Positions 26,510 through 62,489 of a stretch of DNA of 64,000 bases are shown in pieces (position 1 is the stretch's first letter; the number at the start of each line of letters is the position of its first letter). Made by a program: the position numbers and the translations under genes. Below the pieces are notes generated by a model that worked only from the letters and a program-made list of their open reading frames with translations, had not been told where the DNA came from and did no database searches. This DNA comes from Girardinichthys multiradiatus (Eukaryota > Chordata > Actinopteri > Cyprinodontiformes > Goodeidae), in contig NC_061796.1 of the NCBI RefSeq assembly GCF_021462225.1, forward strand, positions 45,174,891 through 45,238,890. The letters run 5' to 3'.

Positions 26510-26735
26510 GTCATGTGGTTAGAACAGCAGGTTTGTGTTCCGGAGTGGACACAAGGGGCCAGGTTCCCACATATTGCCACTCTGGGTCCCAGAGCAAGAC
26601 CCTTAGCCCCAGAATGCTCCCCAGGCACCGCACAATGGCAGCCCACTGCTCCCTATAAGGGATGGGTTAAATGCAGAGGACAAATTTTGTTGTAATGTAC
26701 ATGTGCAATGACCAATAAAGATTATTATTTATTTA
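26510..26735 (+). mobile_element. SINE with CAATAAAG-type tail
   Basis: The body shows GGTCCCAGAGCAAGACCCTTAG and CACCGCACAATGGCAGCC. The tail GGGTTAAATGCAGAGGACAA then GTGCAATGACCAATAAAGAT ends in an AT-rich run. This is a well-known layout of fish tRNA-derived SINEs. The 5' tRNA-like part (GTGGTTAGAACAGCAGG) is partly preserved. Confidence 0.75.
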
Positions 26736-26736
26736 T

Positions 26737-27730
26737 TAGGCCCGAGCAGGAAAACTGCATTAGGCCCGAGCAGGAAAACTGCATTAGGCCCGAGCAGGAA
26801 AACTGCAACGGCCTATTGTAATCGCTCGAATTCTTATTATTATTCCGGGGACTTTTGGCGGGGCAACATGGGGACTTTGCCATGCCCCAAAACTCACCAA
26901 ACTTCACCCAAAATTGTCCCCCGCGTAAAATATTTGTTCCTTAATGTCGTCGTCAGTGGGCGTGCCCAAACCACGTAGCCACGCCCCCAAACGTGAGATA
27001 GGCCAAACCGTAGTCATAGAGATCTGAAATTTGGCACAATGCTAGACCTCCTCAAACCAACAAAAAAAGTATCTTGGGGGTATGCCCTAAAATGCACAGG
27101 AAGTCGGCCATTTTGGGTCAAAGGCCGATTTTTGGCCGTTTTTCACTTTTACTCAACTCGAACTTTAACAAACTCCTCCTAGGGATTTTGAGCTATCGGC
27201 TTCATATTTGGCCAATATGCTGATAAGGCATGGGGAATTAAAAGTTATCAAAATCCTGAGTTTTCCTTCAAGGAAAGTCACAGACAAATTAAACCTTCTG
27301 GGATTGATCTGCCTGTAGGCCTGAACAATATTCACTGGTCAGATGCTGACATCTTCGAAGCCCCGCCCCCCGAAAACAGGAAGTGTCCCATTTTCCTTTA
27401 GAGAATCAATGTTTGATGTTCTTCACCTAATCAATGTGAATCTGTCCCAAGTAACAGATAACATTATGGTGTTACACAGTCACCAGTACTGACTGCTTTA
27501 GCTGGAGGATGTTGCTATGATGGCGTAGCGAATTATGATGTCACGCCATGGCCATACGTTTGGCTGTAAATTACACATGGATGGTCTGATTCACTCCAAA
27601 ATAAATATGGCTGATCTTTGTCAGTGCCCAAACACCTCTATTGGATTACATTGGAATTTGGATCAACAGCGCCCCCTAGGGCATTTCAAGAGCTATATCT
27701 CCCTCATACATCATCGGATCCACTTGAAAT
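26737..27730 (+). repeat. AGGCCCGAGCA-type dispersed fish repeat
   Basis: It starts with three tandem copies of a 24-bp unit containing TAGGCCCGAGCAGGAAAACT (26737, 26761 and 26785). The body follows: GGCCTATTGTAATCGCTCGA, TTATTATTATTCCGGG, ATGCCCCAAAACTCACCAAA, AGTCGGCCATTTTGGG and AGCGCCCCCTAGGGC. This series is characteristic of an abundant teleost repeat. The right boundary is uncertain. No protein is encoded. Confidence 0.7.
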
Positions 27731-30165
27731 GTAGTATACATGATCATGAGTTAATGATGGACGTGTTGATACAGTCAACTAATGACATCATTATAGCCCT
27801 GCCCGCAAACAAACAAGTGAGTGCAGCTTCCATCTGGAAGGTCCCATTTACTCCAAATTTTGAATGCTTTTTGCCAGACTGAAACTCTGCATGACCGAAG
27901 ATCATATGACATGTTCCAGACAAAATGTGGTTTTTCCACATTGAACTTTTCAACACTTAGCCATGTTCCCATGTTGTTTTCAGTGAGAAGAAGCGTTTGC
28001 CTTCAACCTCCTCCAGACAAGCAATACCATAACATATACCTGTTCAGTGTTTTTCTAATTGCACTGCCATTTGATTTAACATTGAACAAGATACATAATT
28101 GGTAGGTACTTTGCAATTTCCAGTTTCCAATATTGCATGGTCTAACTTGTGATAAATTTGCTGGGACTTGCACTCCTACAAACACTTTACCTGCCTTAGC
28201 TGTCTTGTTTTCCTATTGTGAATAATTTTTTTCCACGTGAAATTAGGGACTTGAAGTAGTTTGAGAATAGCTTTACAACCCTTTCCAGATTTATGATTGG
28301 CAAAAGTTGCTGCTGTAGTATAACTGCTGATGTATTTTCATTTGATTTTCAGTTAACAAATGCCTGTAAGCTCCAGACTAAAACTTCTGAACGTATTGAG
28401 GGGCTCACCCCAACTCATGATCAGTTTATCCCTGCCTCAGATGAACAGTGCCTGGCTCACCGACCCTGTTTCCTTTACATTTTAAATGTGCTAAAAACGT
28501 TACCGCCTGAGAAGAAATCTTAAATCGTGTCCTAGAAAACAGCAGTTGTAATTGCTGTAGGGAATCTTTAAACCGTTTTTGTTTTAGGCAAAGGTGGTCC
28601 TTGACACCACCCTGGGAGGATACAACCAGCAAGTTCTCCTAGACGGAGACCCTGAAAAGACCGTGAGCTTGTGTTGCAGACATATTTGGGGATATTGCTG
28701 GTAAAGATGTTGCCTTGAAGGCAAAACTTATTGTCGTGTAATCCCATCATACTTTTTTGCTTTCATGCTCCAGTGAGGATGGAGATGTTTTAGAAATAGG
28801 GGAAGAAGGTATTAAAATGAAACAGGGCTGTAGAAACACCAACAGCTTATTATATTAGGATCAGTTTCAGTGCAGTTTTCTTTCATTTTAAAACAACTCC
28901 ACAACCAATATCTCTTTGTTTTGTTGACTGTCATATACATTTTTAAACTTACTTTGCAATTGTTATTAATATCCATTCATTAACTAATATAAACTTCTTG
29001 GACTCCCAGTGCTAGTTTGCAGTGAGCAGAATGACAGAAATCATAATATCATGCACTATGAACATATTTTGATAAGATACTGAAGTGAGCTGGAGTTTAC
29101 TCACACAATATTTTATGTTTTAAAATGACCTTCTCTTTCTCTTGTATTTTAGTTGTCACTGTCCTTAAATCTAGTCTGTGAACTTGCAACCAATGTAGAA
29201 TTTCTTAAATGAGCTTCAAACATAGCCAACTATGATTTAAAAATAAAACTTGAAAACAAGCAGCAAAGGCTAAATCTGTGTTTGCTCAAATAGTTACTTC
29301 TGTTTTCAAATTAAAACAGTAGCAATGTTTTAATTTTGCAATAGCCGATGTATGTTTGGTTCTATTAATAAAAATATCAACAGTTTACGGATTTGCTATG
29401 AATTTTTGCAGCTTAAATATAAGTCATTTTAAAGTGGCCAAAATCAGTCTTGGACTCAGTCCCACTCTGCCAAGCTCTTAGATTTACTTTTTGCTGACAT
29501 GTTCTCACAGACATTTCCCACATTCCCCAAAATGCAACAAATGGCAATGCAGTCTAACCCCAGTAAGATGCTGATTGTTCTTAATTACCTCACAGAACCC
29601 TAAGTAAAAAAATCCAAACTATCCTCTTTATGCAACTACCAGAGTTTTTCTTTTGGCCACATTGAAAATGGTACAAATGCTTTTGAGTGTCTAACTAGTA
29701 AGAATTATTGCAAAATGTCCTTGAAAAGCCCTTCCATTTTTCTTTGAATTATATTTTATTTATCCCTTAATTAAAACTAGTACAAATTACAAAAGTGGGC
29801 ATATATTTTATTCTAACATCTAGCAATATGTTGACAGCAGAAGGTTTCCCCCTGCACATTGCACTTCTGAAGGCCATTTCTTGGATTCTGCATTTCCACA
29901 GAGAGAGGAGGGCAAAATAAAGTTCTTATTGGGAAATGTTACAGATTTTTAATGGGCAAACTAAAGATTGGTGATCATATGTAAAGACCCACTTTATTGA
30001 TATACTATATGTATTTTACAGAATCTTCCTTAACTTGCTAGTCATCCACCATACAGGTGGTAATTTTCTGTTACACACTGAACTTGGATAAAGAGGCTTT
30101 GGCACATTTACTGCAAACTCTATCATGGTAGATTTTTTTCCCCTCTCTGTTTGCGTGGGTTGCAG
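27731..30165. other. No gene recognised
   Basis: Contains the 28585-28745 copy of the short repeat noted at 25655-25800. Open frames at 27535-28105 are mirror frames without motifs. Nothing else supported. Confidence 0.5.
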
Positions 30166-30232
30166 AAAATGTTAGAACTGCAGACAGAGAGAGACCAGCA
30201 GGCTCTCAGTGAAAAGATTGCCATTTGGACAG
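30166..30232 (+). CDS. Candidate 5' exon (possible syngap1 isoform)
   Basis: A 67-nt block sits between a strong acceptor (TTTTTTTCCCCTCTCTG ... TTGCAG, ending 30165) and a donor (ACAG followed by GTAAATGA). Only one frame is open. It contains an ATG at 30169 and reads MLELQTERDQQALSEK and on to a final single G. The exon therefore ends in phase 1, which is what the syngap1 exon at 36947 requires (it begins with two bases, AT, completing a codon). The encoded stretch is hydrophilic and helical. I do not recognise it from mammalian SynGAP N-termini, so it may be an unreported first coding exon or a chance match. Confidence 0.2.
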
Positions 30233-31334
30233 GTAAATGAAAGGCAGAGAAGGGAGAGGGTCGAGAGGATAAATGAGGAATACAGATAAAGGTAAGCATG
30301 GGGAAAATGGAGGGCTGTTTAGTCTAAACTTATCTGAGCGGGAGGGAACGAGAGGAGGGGAAGAAAACAAGAAGAGGGCAGAAGAAATTGTTTGAGAAGA
30401 GAGTCGGAGGAGGAGAGAGAGACGAAGAGCTGAGGAGAGATAGAGGGGATAAATGTACTGTTAGAATTAGGAACAAGCCTAATGTAACCAACTTATGTGA
30501 GGTTAATCTTTGGGATAAAAAGGAAAGGCAAAAACCTGCAGATGTGGAAAGATGAAGTGAGCTTTGATACATTCCTGCTGTATTCATGAGACTGAAATAA
30601 TTATTCAAGCAGGGCTCTTAGCATGTCACACTGTTTTTATTACACAAGACAGTGGTTTCTTCATATCTGGGGGAATGTGCTGCGACACTCTGGTTGTGCA
30701 TAGCTGCTCATATGCAAGATGCTCTGGCAGGCTGGGGATTTGTTTGAATTATTTCAAACAGCTGTTGGACAAATTTACAAGAAAATTTGCAAAAGATATT
30801 TGTGCTTCTAAATGATGAACATTAACGTTTTCAGTTATCCAGTGGAAACTAGCAGATGGACTTCCAGTCAGTGAATCATAATGACAGAATTTTCCTTTAT
30901 TGCTCACATTTGACCACATTTGCAAAGCTAATGACATTCCTAGCAGTCTATGCTTTATTTTGTGATCCTTTTATAATATGATGACTTTAGCACATTATTA
31001 AAAATGGTGATCAGATGTTCTAAAGACTATTATTGGTTTTGCCATTTCATTTTCTGTTTCCATGTAGATAATGCCTGATATTCCTGTTAATAATGTCAAA
31101 ATGTACACTGCAGGGTTGTGTTTTAAAAATGGAAAATATAACTATCAAGGCGAATCAAGACAAAGTAAAGAGAGGTGTGCCTACGTGGGTTCTTGGGCAA
31201 AATTGCACTGAATGCACTTTGAGACATCAGAATACTGTAAACTTAACTCAGATTTTTAAATTCTTTAATTTGATTGAATCATAGAAACCAATTGACATTA
31301 TAATGATATTTGAAATAATCAATATAATGGAAAC
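30233..31334. other. No gene recognised; purine-rich stretch
   Basis: Purine-rich sequence at about 30235-30450 (GAGAGGAGGGG-type runs). Otherwise featureless. Confidence 0.5.
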
Positions 31335-31700
31335 GTAGGATGCTACAGAGTGGTGCAGTTGCTAGCATTGTTCCCTTTCAGCAAGAGGATCCTGGGTTTG
31401 AATACTGGCCATGTTCTTCTTGTGCATGCTTGTGTCCTCTCCAGGTCCTCCAGCTTCGTCCCACAGTCCAAAAACATGCTTGTTAGGTTAATTGGTCTCT
31501 CCGAATTGCCCTTAGGGTGCATGGTAATGGGTGTCTGCATGCATGGTTGTTTGCCCTGTTTTTCTCTGCTGTCTTGCAATACACTGGTGACCTGTACAGG
31601 TGGTAACCCACCTCCTGCCCAATGACCACTGTACATAGACACCAACCCCCCTGACTCTGCAAGGATTAAGTGGGTATAGAAAATGGACGGAAAGGTCAGA
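31335..31700 (+). mobile_element. SINE-like repeat, diverged copy
   Basis: Same layout as the repeat at 18962-19310: GTGGTGCAGTTGCTAGCATT, GGGTTTGAATACTGG, CAGTCCAAAAACATGC, TTAGGTTAATTGGTC and a final TAAGTGGGTATAGAAAATGG. More diverged, with a deletion in the GGAGTTTGCATG region. Confidence 0.7.
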
Positions 31701-33047
31701 CGTTCAACTGTCTTCCTTCTATGTTTTAAACAAAAATCTATGAGTAGTTTTACACTAGTGATAAACATCTATTTCACAGATACTTTCCAGAACTTTGCTT
31801 AACACCTCTGCACTTCAAATTCTGAATTCTGAATATTTTTTGTTTGTTTGTAGTTATCTGTCATGTTTTATGTTAATGTTCTGTCGTTATGAAGCATGTT
31901 GTGACTTTTATCTGGGAAATGTATATGCATGAAATTTAATTACTTATTTACCTCTTTACTTACTTGACGCTGCATCTGCTTGTTGTTTCTCTCTCTCATT
32001 CTCCAAACTAAGAATGCTACTACTCCAAACAACCCTACCTGAAAAAGGAACTATCCCCTTAAGCTGGATTTAATAAATCTCTATTTTTCAGTTAAATGTG
32101 GGGCTTGTCATGTAACCATCCATACAACTCCAGGTAGAGATGGTCTAAAATTGTGCACCTTGTTTTTGAATGATATACTGAACCTAGCATCATATTAGCA
32201 AAAAACCAAACCAGTTGCACTGCTAAACTAGGACACTGCATTATTACTATAATTTTTTGCATCAGTTTTCAATTACAGTTGCAATGAAGAAATGAATCTG
32301 GCACCAGAATTTGTACTGCTACTAAGTATAACCCCACTTTTTATGGGAATTAAGGACAGACTAATGGAGACCAACAAGCAGTCAATATGTGTTAAATTGC
32401 ATTTTTAAACTTCCTGAATTCACTTTAATTTCAGACTGTTTTATGTAGGATAAAAACAAAATAATGAGCTTGAACATTAAAACAAAGCTGTGTTACCACT
32501 GGAATAATAAACTCGTGGCTGAAATCCATTCACTGTTTTTTTTTTATTTTACCGCACATCATGTAGTGAATGTTTGCCACAGCTCCACATACAGCTACTT
32601 TCACAGTTTTGAGCCTAATGTATTTCCACTTTGTTTATAAACACTACGTTGTTGAAATGTATACATCCTACTTAAAAAAGTGCTTGCATCTACAATTTAT
32701 AACACTTATAAATACTGATCTGAGTATAAAATTAATGGTTGACATAGTAAAGAACATTTATAGACTGGTGTTTAAAACATCATTTATAAATAACCTGATG
32801 ATATTAAGGCATTGGTTTGCTGGGATAGTGAGACAAATACTATTAATTGTGTATATAAACTGTCTTACTGAAAGACAGGTTTTAAGTGATGATGTGGTAG
32901 TGGCTCTTTGTGTTGTAAAAAAAACAACCTGGTTTTTAAATGTTGTTACAGTAACATGTCTTTGATGAAAAAAAAATAAGATGGAATAGTTAAAGAGCTT
33001 AAAAATAAATCTATACATTACAATCCAGTAAAGCTACAACAACATAA
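31701..33047. other. No gene recognised
   Basis: AT-rich. The 131-residue open frame at 32570-32965 has no motif and low-complexity AT-driven codon content. Not considered a gene. Confidence 0.5.
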
Positions 33048-33494
33048 TATCACGGTTCGTGTAGTGGAGGACCCTGGAATGCAGACGAGCAGGCAGCACG
33101 ATGGTAAGTGAAATTATTTAATTAACAAAACTTACTACAGAAGGTGATGGCAAAAACAGACATGGGCAGGAGTCCAGACAAAGACCAAAAACAACCCAAA
33201 GAGGGCAGGCGAAGGGGGTATCGGCAGGAGGACCAGAGACAAAAACCAAAACACAAAGTTCAGGCGGGCGACCGGGACGTCGCCCTGTGCAGGCACAAAG
33301 GTCAGGAGGTCATCCCGCCCAGGCACACAGTTCAGGCGGGTGCCAGAACCTGCAACACAGAATCCTGGGCGGTTGGCGGCGGAGGCGTGGAGGGCGACAG
33401 AGGCATAGAGACCGTGGAGGCTGGTGGCAAAGACGTGGAGGCCGACAGAGGCGTAAAGACCGTGGCAGGAGGCCGACAGAAACGTAGAGACCAT

Positions 33495-33735
33495 GACGGC
33501 CGGTGGCGAAGACAAGGAGGCCAGCAGGGACGTAGAGACCTTGGCAGCCAGCGGCGAAGGCGAAGACAAGGAGGCCAGCAGGGATGTAGAGACATTGGCG
33601 GCTGGCGACAACGGCGAAGTCGAAGACAAGGATGCCAGCAGGGACGTAGAGACCTTGGCAGCCAGCGACGGCGGCAAAGGCGAAGACAAGGAGGCCTGCA
33701 GGGATGTAGAGACCTTGGCGGCCAGCGACGAAGGA
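33495..33735. repeat. Minisatellite of ~50-57 bp unit inside the 33-35 kb element
   Basis: Repeated GGCGAAGACAAGGAGGCCAG and AGGGACGTAGAGACCTTGGC blocks, about four to five copies. On the minus strand they read as Leu/Pro/Arg-rich repeats. Confidence 0.8.
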
Positions 33736-33847
33736 ACTGACGGTCTGGAGGTCGGCCGAGCAGAGTAGAGGACCCTCCAGAAACAGAATCCAGCGGCGCT
33801 TCCTCCTCGAACCCCTCGTCTCTGGATTCAGAGGCCAGGATGAGGAC

Positions 33848-34855
33848 TTATTTCTCCTCGGACCCCTGGAAGGCCTTCAGCCCAGCAGCAGGAGCTAAGG
33901 TGTCGCCCAGACCCTCAGTGGCATGGGCAGGAGCTAAGGGGTCACCGAGACCTTCAGTGGCGTGGGCAGGAGCTGAGGCATCAGCCAGACCCTCAGTGGC
34001 TTGAGCAGGGGCTGAGGCGTCGGCCAGTCCCTCGGTAGTGAGAGCAGGAGCTGAGGCGTCACCGAGACCCTCAGTGGCTTTAGCAGGGGCTGAGGCGTCG
34101 CCGGGACCCTCAGTGGTAGGAGCAGGGGCTTGGGCATCGCCGGGACCCTCAGTGGCTTTAACAGGGGCTGAGGCGTCGCCAGGACCCTCAGTGGTAGGAG
34201 CAGGGGCTTGGGCATCGCCGGGACCCTCAGTGGCTTGAGTAGGGGCTGAGGCGTCGCCGGGACCCCCGATGACTTGAGCCGAGGCGTCCCTCTTACGACG
34301 TCCTCTGCTCCATGTGGAGGAGGTTGAGGCAGACTTGGGCTGTACAATGGTGGTGTTCTGGAGACCTGGCATGGGCTGGACTGCAGCAGTAGCGCTCTGA
34401 AGACCTACAGAGCCCTGGAGATCTGGTGTGGGCTGCTCCGCAGCAGCAGAGCCCTGGAGACCTGGCGTGGGCTGGACTGCAGCAGCTCCCTGGACACCTG
34501 GCGTGGGCTGCTCAGTAGCAGCTCCCTGGAGACCTGGTTTGGGCTGCTCAGCAGCAGCTCTCTGGAGATCTGGCGTGGGCTGCTCGGCAGCAGCGCTCTG
34601 AAGACCTGACGTGGGCTTAGCTGCAGCAGCTCTCTGGAGACTTGGAGGGGATGGAGGTGGTCGGCAATAAAGCTGCCTTATTGCTGTCCGGTAATCCTCC
34701 TCCATCTGCCTGATTTTCTCCATCAGCTCAGGAGAGGAATACACGAGACTGGTCCTCCTGAAGTTCTTAATCTGGTGAGCATAAAACCTTAAACACTCCT
34801 CCAGCTCATCAGGCGTCGCCACAGAATCTTGGGCTGGAGAATGTGAAGATGGCAT
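33848..34855 (-). CDS. Unknown Ala/Pro/Gln-repeat protein of mobile element
   Basis: From the ATG at 34855 (MPSSHSPAQDSV) the frame gives 335 residues. Residues about 10-60 form a compact, non-repetitive helical region (DELEECLRFYAHQIKNFRR, then SSPELMEKIRQMEEDYRTA). This is followed by roughly nine copies of an EQPTPGLQGAA-like unit, a basic patch (SRGRRKRDAS), and about ten copies of a 13-residue TEGPGDASAPAQA-like unit. No known catalytic motif. The leucine/aromatic helical head resembles a structural (gag-like) or regulatory domain only in general character. The upstream ORF (35198-34809) overlaps in another frame and probably once continued into this one through a frameshift near 34830. 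Function unknown. Confidence 0.5.
   Translation of the reverse strand: MPSSHSPAQDSVATPDELEECLRFYAHQIKNFRRTSLVYSSPELMEKIRQMEEDYRTAIRQLYCRPPPSPPSLQRAAAAKPTSGLQSAAAEQPTPDLQRAAAEQPKPGLQGAATEQPTPGVQGAAAVQPTPGLQGSAAAEQPTPDLQGSVGLQSATAAVQPMPGLQNTTIVQPKSASTSSTWSRGRRKRDASAQVIGGPGDASAPTQATEGPGDAQAPAPTTEGPGDASAPVKATEGPGDAQAPAPTTEGPGDASAPAKATEGLGDASAPALTTEGLADASAPAQATEGLADASAPAHATEGLGDPLAPAHATEGLGDTLAPAAGLKAFQGSEEK
33888..34275. repeat. 39-bp minisatellite, ~10 units
   Basis: Units with ACCCTCAGTGGCTT and GCAGGGGCTGAGGCGTCGCC, each 39 bp and therefore 13 codons. Unit number can change without breaking the frame. The coding product is the TEGPGDASAPAQA array on the minus strand. Confidence 0.85.
34376..34640. 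repeat. 36-39-bp minisatellite
   Basis: Units of the form CTGGAGACCTGGCGTGGGCT plus GCTCAGCAGCAG, about seven to nine imperfect copies in multiples of three bases, encoding EQPTPGLQGAA-like repeats on the minus strand. Confidence 0.8.
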
Positions 34856-35198
34856 GGGCAAAGCTGCAGCGAGAAACCACCGCTCCAGATGACACAGCAG
34901 CAGCCATGAGAGACTCCTCCTCGCCAGCTGAAAAGCAAGAAGGCGCTCTGCACCGATGTTTCTTGCGGCGGGAGGAGGACGTGGGCTTCTCTCCCAGATC
35001 AGGGTGTGCAACCAGGGGAGCAGGCGGAGATCGGCACTGAACCGCCTCACGCTCCATCTGCTCCAGCAGCAGTGGAGAGGGCAGAACCTCCAGATTGGCC
35101 AGCAGATGTCTCATCACCTCCTCCATCGGCTGCTGAACCCAGCGATCCCTGGCGCTCTCCTGCCTTCCGTCCGCAAGCTCCAAGTTAGGCGGAAACAT
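34809..35198 (-). CDS. Upstream ORF of the repeat-protein element
   Basis: The ATG at 35198 opens a 129-residue frame: MFPPNLELADGRQESARDRW, then VMRHLLANLEVLPSPLLLEQ (helical, leucine-rich), a Ser/Lys/Arg-rich segment (SSSRRKKHRCRA) and a C-terminal Ala/Ser-rich part, ending at TAA at 34809. It overlaps the start of the longer repeat ORF in another frame. I infer that the two were one protein of about 450-460 residues before a small indel. No family is recognised. Its position just inside the LTR-like 5' end suggests it is the element's own product. Confidence 0.45.
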   Translation of the reverse strand: MFPPNLELADGRQESARDRWVQQPMEEVMRHLLANLEVLPSPLLLEQMEREAVQCRSPPAPLVAHPDLGEKPTSSSRRKKHRCRAPSCFSAGEEESLMAAAVSSGAVVSRCSFAHAIFTFSSPRFCGDA

Positions 35199-35338
35199 TC
35201 CAAAAAACCTAACTTGACAAAACATGAACAAGAAGACAAAAACTAAAGCGTGACCAGGAATATAACAGAAGCATGATTTAAAACCTATCAAGAATAATAA
35301 TAATAAGAAGAACCCAAAAACACCCACAAATTGTGACA

Positions 35339-35750
35339 CATAAGTTGTCTTTTATGAGAAAAATAAAATGAAAGGTTTACAAGTTAAAACATACTTCTTG
35401 TGTAAAAACTTACCTGGGCAAACCCTCCTCCTCTGCCCTATTTAAATATTTATGCTTAAATTTAGGTGGTTTTGTAGGCCTCAATTTGTTTTTTAAAGAA
35501 TCTATTCTCAAAACAATCTAGTTCAGTTTGACAAGTTTAAGGATTTTAGATTTTGAACTAAAGAGAGAGTCTTTTAGCTTCAAGTCAATAAAAAGCTGCA
35601 AATCAGACTCTAACTTCAGTAACCTTAGTTAGCTTTGGAGTATAGCCATAGTTTCCTATGGTGTTTATTGGCTAGATGCCATTGGCTAGACATGGAAAAA
35701 ATCACCAGAAATCGTAATGTAACTGACTGATAACTATTTTCTTTTATGAG
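35339..35750. other. No gene recognised
   Basis: AT-rich flank between two mobile elements. Confidence 0.5.
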
Positions 35751-36265
35751 AACTCGCCACCCTCTGATAGACCATTTTCTGTGAGAAAATGGTCACAGGA
35801 AGCTGAAGAAGCTCTGCAAGGTTGCTTTGAGGCTACAGACTGGGACGCACTGTGCCAGGAGAGGACATCAATGCCATGACTGAGTGTGTAACTGACTATA
35901 TAAACTTCTGTGTGGATAACATCATCCCCACCAGAACCGTGAGATGCTTCCCCAATAACAAACCTTGGATCACCAGTGACCTGAAGGACCTGCTTAACAA
36001 GAAAAAAAGAGCCTTCAGAGAGGGAGACAGAGAATTATTGAGGAGTTTACAGAAGCAACTTAAGAGATGTGTGGACAGGGATGAAGAAGATCACAGGCTT
36101 CAAGCAGAAGGATGATCAGACTGATGGAGGTCTGGACAGAGCCAATGACCTGAACACATTCTTCAATAGGTTCAGTTCAGAAACAAGCTCAGCATCCTCC
36201 TCTCCTGCTCACAGCCAAACAGACATCCCACCCACCCTGACTTTGTTTTACCCCAACTGCTATTC
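35751..36265 (+). mobile_element. LINE ORF2 fragment (endonuclease-RT linker)
   Basis: The + strand frames read ECVTDYINFCVDNIIPTRTV, NNKPWITSDLKDLLNKKKRA and FREGDRELLRSLQKQLKR, then after a frameshift GGLDRANDLNTFFNRFSSE. This is the linker between the endonuclease and reverse-transcriptase domains of a CR1/Rex1-like LINE. Both the endonuclease and the RT catalytic blocks are missing. Confidence 0.75.
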
Positions 36266-36946
36266 ATAAAAGTCTTGCCTTTAGGAAAATTATATTAAGC
36301 ACTGACTTTTTTTTTTTACCTTTTCTGTATTTTGTCGACTGATGATAGAAGCAGGTGTAGTGGTAAAGATGCTGACCAGACCAGAAAATAATTAAATGTA
36401 CTTATTAAAAATTCACTAAGATTTTGGATGGAAGTCATTGATCGGCTGTGGTGTTTTGTGTTGCTCTCCAACCACAAATTGACACATTATCTACCAGCTG
36501 GAGGACAATGCAATGCATTATGTTCTGACTACCTGAGCGAAGTCAATAAGTGCTCTGTTTGTTTGATGATCCTCTTTATTCACGCATCTGTCATTTCCTC
36601 TTCACAAGGCACAGAATGTTAACGTTTGTCTTATCAGACATTCAGACAGAAATCTCACTCTGAAAGTTCAATATCTACTCTGTCAGTGTGAGACAGATGT
36701 AGGTGTATGTAAGTTTGTGCTTCACCTTGAAGTTTTACCTTTTATGGTTTTATTTCTGTCTGCTTCACCTTTGCACTCTGTTTAACACTCATTTTCAGGC
36801 AGACATGCTCTCCTGTAGCTGTTTATTTTCACACCGCCTCTGTTTTTTCTTCCCCCTTCCTCTGGCTTTGCAGTGCATATTTTACACCCTGTCTTCATTT
36901 TACCTCAGATGTGGTCTTAGCTGTGAATCTCTGCTCTTTATTGCAG
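36266..36946. other. Non-coding sequence upstream of the first seen syngap1 exon
   Basis: Probably intron. The open frame beginning at 36703 runs through this segment only because it lacks stops; the real exon starts after TTGCAG at 36946. Confidence 0.6.
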
Positions 36947-62339
<25,393 letters not shown>

Positions 62340-62489
62340 GTGACTGAGCGATCTGAGCATTGGTGAAGGAAATGTTTGAAATCTGTTTTGAAGCTGTTTT
62401 GAAGCTTTTTTTTTTGTAGCCCCACAAATACAAATAATCCTCTCAGCTTCTGCTACACAGCACACAGTAACTGCATTTAGTCATATTTT
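62340..62489. other. syngap1 intron start
   Basis: Short intronic segment between the donor and a LINE insertion. Confidence 0.7.

Larger units (their letters stand above)
33048..35338 (-). mobile_element. LTR-like element carrying Pro/Ala-repeat ORFs
   Basis: The 2291-bp unit is flanked by the direct repeat CATAA (33043-33047 and 35339-35343). Its ends are TATCACGGTTCGTG and CACAAATTGTGACA, an imperfect 14-bp inverted repeat. The first and last 100-150 bp match the ends of the 563-bp solo-LTR-like unit at 18310-18872 (shared GCAGACGAGCAGGCAGCA/GCAGACTAGCAGGCAGCA, TTAATTAACAAAA and AAACACCCACAAA). The interior, absent from the short unit, encodes minus-strand ORFs with three minisatellite-like arrays. 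It could be an LTR-type unit with captured coding DNA, or a short-TIR DNA element whose small relatives are deletion derivatives. Similar Ala/Pro-repeat proteins are, as I recall, common in fish gene predictions. Confidence 0.75.

Noticed and set aside
32570..33018. 131- and 86-residue open frames on opposite strands
   Set aside because: AT-rich mirror frames without motifs.
33144..33768. Long + strand frames (Arg/Gly/Asp-rich) in the 33-kb element
   Set aside because: They are the complement of the minisatellite arrays; coding layout and non-repetitive head are on the minus strand.
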